64,000 bases of DNA, from positions 15,861 to 79,860 of the forward strand of contig CAKQKQ010000004.1 of the NCBI GenBank assembly GCA_934249265.1, written 5' to 3'. Below the pieces are notes generated by a model, which did not search any database, had not been told where the DNA came from, and was given only the letters and a program-made list of their open reading frames with translations. A program made the translations under genes and the position numbers. Each line of letters begins with the position of its first letter. The first letter of the stretch is position 1. Positions 16,803 to 25,838 of this stretch are shown piece after piece. Origin of the DNA: an uncultured Clostridia bacterium. Its GTDB lineage: Bacteria; Bacillota; Clostridia; Christensenellales; Borkfalkiaceae.

Positions 16803-18960
16803 TTTCTTCCCCTCCGTTTATTTTTTCAAGCGACCAATTTTTAGCCGTGAGGTTTAAACTGAAATCGAATATACCAACCACGCAGTCTCCGTCGCCGAAA
16901 TCGAATTCTCTTATAATTACTTTAGAACCGTTTACGTATAAAGCAAGCACGTTGCCCGTCTTTTCGACTTTCAACTCGACGTAATTGCCGCTTACGTAAC
17001 TAAACCACGGCGCGGAAGAGGACTCTTGCGAAGTGCTCCAATCGTATACGCCGTTTATCTTTTCTACAGTACCTACGTTTGTAGAGGTGAGACCCGCAGA
17101 ACCGTCTACGTAAAGATATACCGATTTGTTTCTGTTTTTAATCGACAAACCGAACTTAGGCCACTCGTCGCCGCTTATGTTCGAGTTTACCGTAAACGAA
17201 ACGGCATAAATAAAGTCTTTACCGGCGTTTTGTCTAAGGTGAGTTTCTTGTACTCCACTTTTGTTAAATCCTACGGCATAAGGCGTGCAATATGCGCCGT
17301 CCGTTTGAACGAACATACCGTAATCGCCCCATTCTCCCGAAGTTTCGTAATATTTGCCGAAAGCGGTAAGGATTTTTTTGTTTAAATAAGCATAACCGTC
17401 GTAAGAAAGGTTTTTCACTCCCGAAAAAGCGGGGGCGTAAGGCGAACCGTCGTATAAATCGCTAAACACGTCTACGTATTTCAAATTGATATATTTTGCG
17501 TAGTCCTCGAGCGATGAATTGTACGCTTTTATCGCCTCGTTGTCCGCGGTTAAACTCCTTGACGGAATTGCCGAAACCACTGTAAGTTGCATTTCGGGAT
17601 ATTTTGTATTAAATGCGTCGATAAACGCTTTAGTGTCGTTAAACGCGCTCAAAACGCCGTTTTCTAAATCGCACTCAGGTGCGAAAAGCACTTGATTTGG
17701 CGCGTACTCCGCTATTTTGTCGAGGTTTTCCGTCCAATAATTTACCGAACTACCCGATTTTGCAATACTCATCGTTTTGCCGAGCAAAGAAAGATTTTTA
17801 GTAAGTCCGCCGCCCAAAGCGTCGTCGAATATTCCGCCGCCGATTAAAAGCACGTTGGTTTTTTCGGGCGTTTCGTCTTTAGTGAAGCCGTTTTCGGTGA
17901 TTAAAAGGTGCGTTGCGGGGTTTTCCCACTCTATTCCGCCCTCGGAATAATATCCCCAATTCGTCTTGATGCCGTTTATCGTGTTTCTTAAAGAACAAGC
18001 AAAAGTAATTTCGTTTAACGCCGCTCTGCGCGTAAGTCCCAATGAAATGTAAGGTATTTCTACGCTGACTTTATATCCCGCATAGCCGTCGAACAAGATA
18101 TTTGTTTGTTTTGTCTCGATTTTAACTTCGCCGCCAAAATTATTCCAATAACCGTTTGACGCGACGTAACAGAGATATCGTCCGTTTGCCGCCACCAAAA
18201 ATCTGTAATTGTTTTGATTAAACGAATTTTCGTTTGTAGACTTTCTGCCGATGATAAATTCTGCGTTGTCTAAATAGCCGAGCGTGGGTTGAGTTTCCAT
18301 CTGCGTGAATACCACGCTGTCTTCAACCAAGGCGTTTACTATAAGCGATTTTTCACCGTAAACCGCCGACCAATGCGATTTTGCCTTTATCGAACTCGAC
18401 TCAACCGTCAAAACGACGTCGTTTTTATTGAACAAGTCTTTAAGCGCGACCGCTACCGTGGCGTTGCCGCTCGGCATAGTAAATTCGTTGCCGCTTATTT
18501 TTTCGCCGTTTACAGTGTAATAATCTACTTCTTTTCCGTAAGAAACGTAAGTTTTTAAAGTTACTTTATCTCCCGCGTTTGCAACGACAGGATTTGCCGA
18601 AATTACGCCGTACTCGTCGTCTTCGGTAATTATTTCATATCCGTCGTCTGCGGAATACACCGCCGAGAGATATACGTTGCTATCGGGCATTGTAAACGAG
18701 TTTGAATTTAATTGCACTCCGTTTAAATACACCGCGTTTACGCTATAACCCTTTTTAGGTAAAGCGGTAAAACTTACCGTTTGACCCTTTTTTGCACTTT
18801 CTCTTATGTTAATCACGCCGTAAGAAGAAGTTTCGGCGGTAATCGTGAAAGCGTTTTCGTTTGCACTTTCGTCCGTTTTGCCGCATGCGGTAAAACAGAA
18901 AACCGATATGCAAATCAACGATATTGCGCAAAGAATTTTAATTAAACTTAATCTTTTCAT
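16795..18960 (-). CDS. Lipoprotein with degenerate SGNH-hydrolase domain
   Basis: This 721-residue protein has a lipoprotein signal (SVFCFTAC). Two short repeat modules (YGVINIRESAKKGQTVSFTA, YGVISANPVVANAGDKVTLK) resemble bacterial repeat domains. A beta-rich segment at about 190-350 looks like a family-9-type carbohydrate-binding module. At 367-545 there is an SGNH-like fold beginning VLLIGGGIFDDALGGG, where the catalytic GDS is replaced by GGG, and the usual DGxH block reads SYDGYAYLN, so the Ser and His are missing. A C-terminal lectin-like sandwich follows. It is probably a binding protein rather than an esterase. It overlaps its neighbours by 4 and 8 bp, showing tight co-translation. 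Confidence 0.7.
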   Translation of the reverse strand: MKRLSLIKILCAISLICISVFCFTACGKTDESANENAFTITAETSSYGVINIRESAKKGQTVSFTALPKKGYSVNAVYLNGVQLNSNSFTMPDSNVYLSAVYSADDGYEIITEDDEYGVISANPVVANAGDKVTLKTYVSYGKEVDYYTVNGEKISGNEFTMPSGNATVAVALKDLFNKNDVVLTVESSSIKAKSHWSAVYGEKSLIVNALVEDSVVFTQMETQPTLGYLDNAEFIIGRKSTNENSFNQNNYRFLVAANGRYLCYVASNGYWNNFGGEVKIETKQTNILFDGYAGYKVSVEIPYISLGLTRRAALNEITFACSLRNTINGIKTNWGYYSEGGIEWENPATHLLITENGFTKDETPEKTNVLLIGGGIFDDALGGGLTKNLSLLGKTMSIAKSGSSVNYWTENLDKIAEYAPNQVLFAPECDLENGVLSAFNDTKAFIDAFNTKYPEMQLTVVSAIPSRSLTADNEAIKAYNSSLEDYAKYINLKYVDVFSDLYDGSPYAPAFSGVKNLSYDGYAYLNKKILTAFGKYYETSGEWGDYGMFVQTDGAYCTPYAVGFNKSGVQETHLRQNAGKDFIYAVSFTVNSNISGDEWPKFGLSIKNRNKSVYLYVDGSAGLTSTNVGTVEKINGVYDWSTSQESSSAPWFSYVSGNYVELKVEKTGNVLALYVNGSKVIIREFDFGDGDCVVGIFDFSLNLTAKNWSLEKINGGEENA

Positions 18961-20879
18961 TTTTGCGCCTCCGTATTGTCTTTTTTAAGTTTGTTGGTTA
19001 CGACAAGGCAAATCGCCGCGCACGCCATTACGGCGGCAACCGCAAAAAGCATAACGACGGTTTTACCCTCGTTTGTGCTACTTGACGGCGCAAGTTTTAT
19101 TCCGTAAACGAAAGCGTTTAAAATTTGCTCTCTCGAAGAGGTCTTCATCGTGCCGCTTACAACCCCGTCGGGATAATAAGTTTTACTCAAAATCGAAGTG
19201 TTTTCCTTAAAATCCCACACGAATTGATTTTGATAATTGTACATTTTGTCCGTAACCGAACTTACGTAATTGACGTAGCAAAGCATGTTTTTCTCGTCGA
19301 AAGTAAACAAGCCCAAAAGTCCGTCCAAGCCGTCGTTCATTATAATCGACTGTTGGTTTATAAGGAAACACGAAACCACGTTGCCGTTGTCGCCCACAAA
19401 TTCTCTTTGAGCGATATCGTCCACGAACACGTGACCCGAAATTACCATAAATACGTTTGAATATTTTTTAAGCCATTTATCCCACATTTGGTCGGGGTTG
19501 TTTATCGAAGTTTTGCCGTTCCAACCGTAATCGGTGGGTGCTTCGGTGCCCGTAGCGATGAAATATCCGTCGGGATTTAAAAAGCCGTGAGTAGTCACGA
19601 TTAATCTTCTGTCGGGATAACGCTCGGTTATTTGACAGCACCAATTAAGCACGTCGTCGGAAGGACCGAAGTCGAGCGCGAATATGATATAATCCACGCC
19701 GCCCATTGTCACGAGATAATACGCATTGACTATACTGTCGGGCGAATACGAACCGCCCCACTCTTCCCAAACCGTGTATTTTTCGGGCTGGAAAACCTTG
19801 TTAAACTCGGTTACGGAGTGGTCTTGTCTGCACTCGTTGTCGTAGTCGTGGTTGCCCGGGATTGCCGCATACGGAAGGTTTGCCTCCGCTTTAAGTCTTT
19901 CAAACTGACTTGCTACGAGCGGATATTGTCTTTCCCAATTTCTGCCGTTGGTGTAACCGTCGGTAATATCGCCCGTGGAAACCGCAAATTCTATCTTTTT
20001 GGACTGCTTATTGTTTATAAGATAATCGAATGAATAATGAAGCGTCGATTGATAATGGTTTGTAAGCATTTGAAGGTCGGGAAGAACCGCAAGCGTGTAG
20101 TCTTGCGTTTCAAACAAATCGCCGTCGAAATACAAATCGTTTGTAGCCATGTACGCGTTGTTGCGGTACATCGAAGTGTCTTTAAGCACCGTTTTGCCGA
20201 GAGTGAGATAAACGTTAAACATAAGACTCGACCTTGTTTTATACGAAATATCGTTTGCAAAGTCGTAATCGTTTTTCACTTCGGGTGCGGTAAGCGCGGA
20301 CGAATAAAGCGTGACTTGCTTTATAAAACCTTTAAAAGGTCTCTTTTCCGCATTGTTGAACCAATCGCCGCCTATTGCGTGTTGTTTTTGAATTTTATTT
20401 AATTCCGAACCCGTGCCGCAAGCGACTTCTTGCTTTAAACTGCCGTTTACGTACAACGCGAAAACTCCTCTGTCGGTATATCTGACTACCGCGATATGCT
20501 CGTACTTGCCCGTCCTTAAATCAACTTCGTCAAAGTCGAAATTCTTTTCGTAAGAATTCCAATTTACGTGAAGATTACCGTATGAGTTTACCGAGTACGA
20601 AAGCATTGGGGTTTTGCTTTTGAGTTCGTTAGAGAAAATGTTGCCCACCTCTCCTTCTACGTTTTTGTCTATTTTAATTACCGCTTCAAAGGTGTTGGGC
20701 GATTCGTATAATCTGTCCGAAAGAGCGTATTTTATTACTCCGCTCGAAAAATCGACTCCGTAAGATTCTTTTGCCGCATTAGCCTTTATCGAGTTTGTCG
20801 GGAAAACCGAAACTACGTTAAGCGCAGCCGCTAAAACGAGAAAGAACAATATACACTTGAATAAATTATTTCGTTTCAT
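18957..20879 (-). CDS. Membrane-anchored calcineurin-type metallophosphoesterase with LamG-like domain
   Basis: This 640-residue protein has a signal peptide (CILFFLVLAAALNVVSVF) and a concanavalin/LamG-like domain at about 45-200 (FALYVNGSLKQEVACG). A metallophosphoesterase domain follows with the metal motifs LPDLQ (about 264), GDITDG (about 299), GNHDYD (about 342), TTHGF (about 427) and GHVF (about 481). A C-terminal transmembrane helix with a basic tail lies near residues 608-635. The enzyme would work outside the cell and release phosphate from an unknown ester. The LamG-like part may bind glycans. It overlaps the next gene by ATGA and follows the FIVAR-type gene by 12 bp. Confidence 0.82.
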   Translation of the reverse strand: MKRNNLFKCILFFLVLAAALNVVSVFPTNSIKANAAKESYGVDFSSGVIKYALSDRLYESPNTFEAVIKIDKNVEGEVGNIFSNELKSKTPMLSYSVNSYGNLHVNWNSYEKNFDFDEVDLRTGKYEHIAVVRYTDRGVFALYVNGSLKQEVACGTGSELNKIQKQHAIGGDWFNNAEKRPFKGFIKQVTLYSSALTAPEVKNDYDFANDISYKTRSSLMFNVYLTLGKTVLKDTSMYRNNAYMATNDLYFDGDLFETQDYTLAVLPDLQMLTNHYQSTLHYSFDYLINNKQSKKIEFAVSTGDITDGYTNGRNWERQYPLVASQFERLKAEANLPYAAIPGNHDYDNECRQDHSVTEFNKVFQPEKYTVWEEWGGSYSPDSIVNAYYLVTMGGVDYIIFALDFGPSDDVLNWCCQITERYPDRRLIVTTHGFLNPDGYFIATGTEAPTDYGWNGKTSINNPDQMWDKWLKKYSNVFMVISGHVFVDDIAQREFVGDNGNVVSCFLINQQSIIMNDGLDGLLGLFTFDEKNMLCYVNYVSSVTDKMYNYQNQFVWDFKENTSILSKTYYPDGVVSGTMKTSSREQILNAFVYGIKLAPSSSTNEGKTVVMLFAVAAVMACAAICLVVTNKLKKDNTEAQK

Positions 20880-20891
20880 TTTACTTTCTCC

Positions 20892-23213
20892 TTAAAACGC
20901 TTTTCTTTTGACGATAGCAAGGCAAAGCGCAACACCGCTTATGCCGCTCACCGCCACCGCCGCCGCGGCGTAGTTTGTTTCGACAAGATTATCCATCGCT
21001 TCTTTAAGTTCTTTATTAGCCTTTTCAACGTCCGCGGCAGTAGAATTTTCGGTCAAATTTTTAGCCGCATAGTATTTTTCTTTAAAAATCATATAGGTAT
21101 TTTTCTTGTAAGATTTGCCCTCTTCTATAATCGCCGTTGCCGAAGCCAAAGTCTTTTTAAGTTCGGTAAGGTCGGTCTTTTCGGTGGCGGAAGATAACGC
21201 CGCATTGATTTTTTCAAGAACTTCGTCCATCGCCTTTTGCGAGTGGTTTGCCGTGATTTTGTCCGCTTTTGCCAAAGCCTTTTCAATTGTCTTTTTCGCC
21301 TCTTTCGTGTAAGAGGTAAGGTCTTTGTTCTTTATCTTTTCTATTTCAGCATCGAAAGCCGCTTTGTCTCCCGCGGTCTTTTCGATAGATTTGACTTGAC
21401 CTATAAACAAATCGTCTATCGAAATTTCGCCGCCGCTTGCGTTTTCAAACACGACTTTACTAAGTCCGCTCGAAAATGCGGTGACAGCCGTCATATCGAG
21501 ATTATATCCGCCGTTCTTTTTAGTCCAAATCGCGGTTAAATAATCGTTTTCAACGTCGTTGCCGACTGTAAGTTGAAGTTTTACTCCGTTTTTACCGCCG
21601 AGATAAACGTTTAATTTGTCGCCCGCGTTTGCCTTTGCAAAAAGGTTTATATCAAAAGTACCCGTGTTGCCTTTAAAATTCGTATTAATCGCAAATTGAG
21701 ATTTTGCGGGCATTTTCACGTAAGAATTTATTTCGTTTTCCGCTTGCATTATAGCGTCGCTCGACTCCAGCGATGGAAGTACGGGAGAAGTAGACGTTTG
21801 CGCTTTATCCGTCATATTTTCAAATTCGCCCATATCGTAAGCGTAGTTTTTCGCGCTCGGAGCGTACGTTACGTAAAGCGAATCGATATCGAAATACGTT
21901 TTTGTGTTAAACCCGCTACCCGTATGAGGATAGAATATGATAATCATATATTTCGTGGACGAACGGTTGGTTTCGAGCACTACCGTTTGATTATGCCACG
22001 TGCCGTCGCCTTGCTCGTTTACCGTCAACGCGTCGAGCGTGATTTTGCCGGAATTATTTAAACTTGCCCTTCTCGTGCTAAATTCAAGCATAACGTCGTT
22101 GTCGGCAATTCCGTCTAAAGCGTCGTTATCGATAAAAAGTCTGTACTTAAAAGTGATGTACACTCTGTTTGTCAAAGGCATATTTTCTTGACTGCCCAAA
22201 TCGTTGTTGTAAAACGGCATATACACCGACGGCGAATCTTTGGTCGAATCGAACTTACCCATTCTTATAAACGAATTGTCTTCCGCTTTGTTGTAAATAA
22301 CGAACTGACTTCCGCTTGCGGCGTCGGTATACAAATCGCTGCCCGAGCCTTTGGGGAGTTTAACCGCCGTCGTGCCAACGTTGAAATCGGTTGAATAAGC
22401 ATCGAAATATTCGGTGTTTACCGAGTAAGCGCGGCTCGATTTGTCGAGCATAAGAGCCTTGTTCTTTTCTATACCAGCCAAAGAATAATCGGTATCCAAC
22501 TCGTCTTTATCGCTGATTATAAGGGTATCGAAAGAAGAAACTTCGCAATAGTTTTGACCGCCGTAAATCATCTTAAACTCGTCGATATCGAAATATGCGC
22601 GGGTGTTTTGGTAAGATGCGTCTTTGCCGTGATAAAAAGTAACGTACGCTTTTCCGTCGGTCGCTTTGCTTACGGGCAATTCAAACGAAAACGTGTGCCA
22701 ATTATAAGAAAACGCGTCGTTTGTCGCAAGGTCTTTATACGAAATCGTCTTTTCGGAATTTTTATAGCGCACGGAAATTACTTTTTCGTCTTGGTCGTAA
22801 ATCGTTGCTCCTTCCGAAAATCTGTACGAAAACGAAACGTTGACTTTTTCAGCCGCAAAAGACTCGACGGCTATCGAAACCGCCGCGTAATCGGAATTTA
22901 ATCCGTCAAAGTCGGCAATTCTTAAAAATTTGTTGTTTTCGGGAAGTTCTAATCCGCTTTTCACGTTTGAACAGCCGCTGTTTAACGCGTAAGTAGGCGC
23001 GGTTACGTCACCGTTTTCGTCTAAAGAGTACGAAAGATAAATCTTTTTATCCCCCTCTTCCGCTTTAACTGTCTTGACTTGCCCGAAAACGGGTAAAACC
23101 CACGAAAACGCACCGAGAAAAATCATAGCCGCGATAATCGGCGAAGCCACTGAATTAAACTTTGCCTTAAATCGTCTTTTCATTCGGGTTTGTCTGCAAT
23201 CGGTTGATAACAT
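20892..23213 (-). CDS. Membrane-anchored surface protein with beta-sandwich modules and FIVAR-like domain
   Basis: This 773-residue protein has an N-terminal hydrophobic signal (ASPIIAAMIFLGAFSWVLPV) and a C-terminal membrane helix followed by KRKAF. The body holds repeated carbohydrate-binding-like sandwiches: NTRAYFDIDEFKMIYGG and FNTKTYFDIDSLYVTYAP are equivalent ends of two copies. Residues about 610-740 form lysine-rich helices like FIVAR modules (KKTIEKALAKADKITANHSQ, ADVEKANKELKEAMDNLVE), common in Gram-positive surface glycosidases and adhesins. No catalytic domain is recognised. The start at 23213 is fixed by AAGGAGAG 5 nt upstream. It is the first gene of the surface operon. Confidence 0.75.
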   Translation of the reverse strand: MLSTDCRQTRMKRRFKAKFNSVASPIIAAMIFLGAFSWVLPVFGQVKTVKAEEGDKKIYLSYSLDENGDVTAPTYALNSGCSNVKSGLELPENNKFLRIADFDGLNSDYAAVSIAVESFAAEKVNVSFSYRFSEGATIYDQDEKVISVRYKNSEKTISYKDLATNDAFSYNWHTFSFELPVSKATDGKAYVTFYHGKDASYQNTRAYFDIDEFKMIYGGQNYCEVSSFDTLIISDKDELDTDYSLAGIEKNKALMLDKSSRAYSVNTEYFDAYSTDFNVGTTAVKLPKGSGSDLYTDAASGSQFVIYNKAEDNSFIRMGKFDSTKDSPSVYMPFYNNDLGSQENMPLTNRVYITFKYRLFIDNDALDGIADNDVMLEFSTRRASLNNSGKITLDALTVNEQGDGTWHNQTVVLETNRSSTKYMIIIFYPHTGSGFNTKTYFDIDSLYVTYAPSAKNYAYDMGEFENMTDKAQTSTSPVLPSLESSDAIMQAENEINSYVKMPAKSQFAINTNFKGNTGTFDINLFAKANAGDKLNVYLGGKNGVKLQLTVGNDVENDYLTAIWTKKNGGYNLDMTAVTAFSSGLSKVVFENASGGEISIDDLFIGQVKSIEKTAGDKAAFDAEIEKIKNKDLTSYTKEAKKTIEKALAKADKITANHSQKAMDEVLEKINAALSSATEKTDLTELKKTLASATAIIEEGKSYKKNTYMIFKEKYYAAKNLTENSTAADVEKANKELKEAMDNLVETNYAAAAVAVSGISGVALCLAIVKRKAF

Positions 23214-23419
23214 TTTCTCTCCTTTTAATCGCGCCGTTCCGCTTTTAACTTATTATGCGAAATTCGCGCTTTAATATTTCCTTAAAAACATAAATTTCGT
23301 CATATTTTTGCGCCTTATCGGCTTTTTATATGAAATATAAATGCAAAAATATGCGCAAATTTGTACGCCGTGATATCGGGTTTGAAATTTTAAATTTTGC
23401 CCGTTTTCACAACGCTACC

Positions 23420-23447
23420 AATATAATATTATCACATCGCAAGGCAA
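23420..23447 (-). promoter_or_regulatory. Candidate promoter of surface-protein operon
   Basis: On the minus strand TTGCCT (23442-23447) and TATATT (23420-23425) are 16 bp apart. The leader would be about 200 nt. The match is fair, not strong. Confidence 0.45.
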
Positions 23448-23498
23448 AAATAAATACTTTGCCCTTAAAAATAATTTAGTAACCTTTTATTCTAATCG

Positions 23499-23515
23499 GT
23501 TGATGATTTATCAAC
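23499..23515. promoter_or_regulatory. Palindromic operator candidate between divergent units
   Basis: GTTGAT and ATCAAC form a perfect 6-bp inverted repeat with 5 bp between. It lies between the two divergent promoters, so one bound regulator dimer could affect both. Confidence 0.4.
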
Positions 23516-23532
23516 TTATTTTGCATAAACCC

Positions 23533-23561
23533 TTGACGAGTAGCAAAATCGATTATATAAT
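23533..23561 (+). promoter_or_regulatory. Promoter of ArsR-type regulator gene
   Basis: TTGACG and TATAAT are separated by exactly 17 bp. The leader would be about 155 nt and contains the dispersed palindrome at 23646. Confidence 0.8.
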
Positions 23562-23645
23562 ATATTTTATAAAGGCTTGGTTTATTGATTTGTTTATTGA
23601 TAAAAAACTTTAAAAACACTTGTTTATCGCGCGCAAATTGTCGTT

Positions 23646-23669
23646 TTTACGCAATACGTATGCGGTAAA
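23646..23669. repeat. Dispersed palindrome family, near-complete copy
   Basis: TTTACGCA, then ATACGTAT, then GCGGTAAA form a near-perfect 24-bp palindrome. Related copies are at 14101, 30897, 39600, 56486 and 61589, all between genes. Confidence 0.65.
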
Positions 23670-23721
23670 CGCGGTAAAAAGGTTTTAAAATCGACAAGCA
23701 AAACAAGCAAAAGGAGTATTT

Positions 23722-24768
23722 ATGCCGACCAAAGAACAATTAAAGACGAAAACAAAATATAAAAAGAAATACGAAATAAATGCAAAAGACACTAAAGGCG
23801 AAGTGCTTGCCGACAAACCCACAAAAACGATGACTTTTTCGGTACTCGACCCGCAAAACTATAAAAAACTCGAGAGTATTTGCCGCGCGCTCGGTTCGCC
23901 GATAAGGCTTAAAATAATAAAACAGTTGACCGAAAAACCGATGACTCTTTTGGAGATAGCAAGGCTTAATTCTATCACAAACTCGACGGCATTGTTTCAT
24001 TTGACTTGCTTAATCGACGGCGGCGTAGTCGAAAACAGATATTTGCCGGGAATTAAGGGAAAGGCTCAAATATTTTTCGTCAACTTTAATCGTATTTCGT
24101 TTACTCGTGGCGACTTACTTAAAGAAACGACGAAAGTTTTTCAACAAGAAACGGCTATCGGGGATTATATAGATATCGACGGCGACTTTTTCGGCATCGC
24201 CAATACTGAAAAAATAATCATGCTACACAGCGAAGAAGCCTTTTCGTCCGCGAGGAAATCAGCCGAACTGCTTTGGCTTCAATCGGCGGGTGCGGTATAC
24301 TACCCTTTTGAAAATTATTTTGCAAAAAACGGAACGGTTGAAGAACTGTCGTTTTCGCTCGAACTTTGCTCCGAAACATCTTTTTACCGCAACGATTGGA
24401 AAAGCGATATCACTTTTACTATAAACGGCATAGACGTATGCACTTACACTTCGCCCGGGGACTTCGGCGGCGTGAGAGGTAAACTCAACCCGTCGTGGTG
24501 GCCTAACGAAAACACGCAATTCGGTAATTTAATCGATATATCGGTGCGCAGTAGCGGAACTTTTATGTTTAACGAAAAATGTTCCGACGTGGGGCTGAAA
24601 GATTTAAACCTTTCCGACGGCAACAAAATCATTTTCGGCATAAAAATAAAACCCACCGCAAAATATATCGGTGGATTTAACATTTTCGGCAAAAAATTCG
24701 GCAATTACGAGCAAGATATAAAAATGTCGGCAAAGTACAAAACCTTTACCGAAACCGACGAAGAATAA
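23722..24768 (+). CDS. ArsR-type winged-helix regulator with C-terminal sandwich domain
   Basis: This 348-residue protein has a basic N-terminal tail. A winged helix follows at about 48-115 (LESICRALGSPIRLKIIKQL, MTLLEIARLNSITNSTALFH), like ArsR-family repressors. The remaining 220 residues form an aromatic-rich beta domain (FTINGIDVCTYTSPGDFGGV, NPSWWPNENTQFG). This layout occurs in clostridial regulators next to carbohydrate-active genes, and the second domain may sense a sugar or sugar phosphate. That role is inferred, not seen. AAGGAG precedes the ATG. It is divergent from the five-gene surface operon, with a shared 508-bp control region, so it is the likely regulator of that operon. Confidence 0.75.
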   Translation: MPTKEQLKTKTKYKKKYEINAKDTKGEVLADKPTKTMTFSVLDPQNYKKLESICRALGSPIRLKIIKQLTEKPMTLLEIARLNSITNSTALFHLTCLIDGGVVENRYLPGIKGKAQIFFVNFNRISFTRGDLLKETTKVFQQETAIGDYIDIDGDFFGIANTEKIIMLHSEEAFSSARKSAELLWLQSAGAVYYPFENYFAKNGTVEELSFSLELCSETSFYRNDWKSDITFTINGIDVCTYTSPGDFGGVRGKLNPSWWPNENTQFGNLIDISVRSSGTFMFNEKCSDVGLKDLNLSDGNKIIFGIKIKPTAKYIGGFNIFGKKFGNYEQDIKMSAKYKTFTETDEE

Positions 24769-24931
24769 CGAAAAGTAAAACTAAAATTAATAAAAATAAA
24801 ATTCGGACGAGTTTATTTCTTGTCTCATATTTTAAAACATAATACTTTTTAAATAAAAAATTAGTAACAAATTTTAGTAACAAAATGCAAAATAACTCAA
24901 TAAAAACAATAAAATTTATTAAAAAATCAAC

Positions 24932-24963
24932 AAAAAAAGATAGGCTAAAACCTATCTTTTTTT
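24932..24963. terminator. Bidirectional terminator between regulator and tRNA-Ala
   Basis: AAAAAGATAGG pairs with CCTATCTTTTT with T runs on both strands. It ends 2 bp from the tRNA 3' end and also faces the ArsR-type gene. Confidence 0.8.
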
Positions 24964-24965
24964 GT

Positions 24966-25041
24966 TGGTGGAGATAAGGGGATTCGAACCCCTGACCTAT
25001 GCATTGCGAACGCATCGCTCTACCAACTGAGCCATATCCCC
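24966..25041 (-). tRNA. tRNA-Ala (anticodon CGC)
   Basis: The 76-nt cloverleaf is complete. The acceptor stem GGGGATA/TATCTCC carries the G3:U70 pair that identifies alanine tRNAs, the anticodon loop is TTCGCAA, the T-loop is GGTTCGAATCC, and CCA is encoded. Confidence 0.95.
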
Positions 25042-25166
25042 ATGCGTTTTTACGACTTGCGCCGCATATATTATTCGTTTATAATAAAGCAAATTTTTTA
25101 AACCAAACCGCTTATATTTAAGCATATTCAAACGAAATTCGCCTTACTTTTAATCGTTTTTTCGTG

Positions 25167-25243
<77 letters not shown>

Positions 25244-25257
25244 GAATTTTCTTTAAT

Positions 25258-25286
25258 ATTTTAGCACATTATCGCTTGATTAGCAA
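25258..25286 (-). promoter_or_regulatory. Promoter of the tRNA pair
   Basis: On the minus strand TTGCTA and TAAAAT are 17 bp apart, with TGC before the -10 (extended -10). Transcription would begin about 8 nt before tRNA-Val. Confidence 0.75.
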
Positions 25287-25780
25287 CTGTTTTTACATAA
25301 TTTGAATATTTTTCTTTTCTCTGCCCTTTTATATTGAATTTTCACTCGCTTAAATCAAATTCTTCCCGCCACGCCAAAATTCACCGATTATATTTTTGTC
25401 CTCAAAAAACAAATTCCGCATTAAAGCGGCACGATAAGGAACAATAATGCGCAATAAAATGCGATAAAACTTTTTTAATTTTATCGATAAAAATTTTTTT
25501 TAAACGGAAACATATTTTAATAAATATGTTTGCAAAAACGGCGGGAAAAATTTTTTAAATTACCTATTGATTTTGTCAAATCGCCGTGTTATAATCGTTG
25601 CGAAAAATTTTTACAGTGAAAATCTCTACCCTTTTAAGTTCGATGCAAAAAACGCGCTATAGATTTTTAAGTAAAATCAATTTTTAATATAAAAATGTAA
25701 ACAATTTTCCTTATTTTACGCCAAAACGCGCTTAAAACAAGCAAAATGGTGGATTATTTTTATCTTTTCACCAAAACGTA
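25287..25780. other. AT-rich intergenic region
   Basis: No gene or structured RNA is recognised in these 494 bp, which separate the tRNA promoter from the DUF4886 gene. A-T tracts such as TTTTTTTAATTTTATCG are common. Confidence 0.5.
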
Positions 25781-25809
25781 TTGACCTAACGAGAGGAAAA
25801 TTGTATTAT
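25781..25809 (+). promoter_or_regulatory. Promoter of DUF4886 lipoprotein gene
   Basis: TTGACC and TATTAT are separated by 17 bp. The transcript would begin about 23 nt before the chosen ATG. Confidence 0.8.
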
Positions 25810-25838
25810 ACAATTATATAATTATGAGGAGGAAAACA

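Noticed and set aside
23499..23669. Riboswitch or T-box in the leader of the ArsR-type gene
   Set aside because: Only short palindromes are seen; no conserved riboswitch core or T-box sequence was found.
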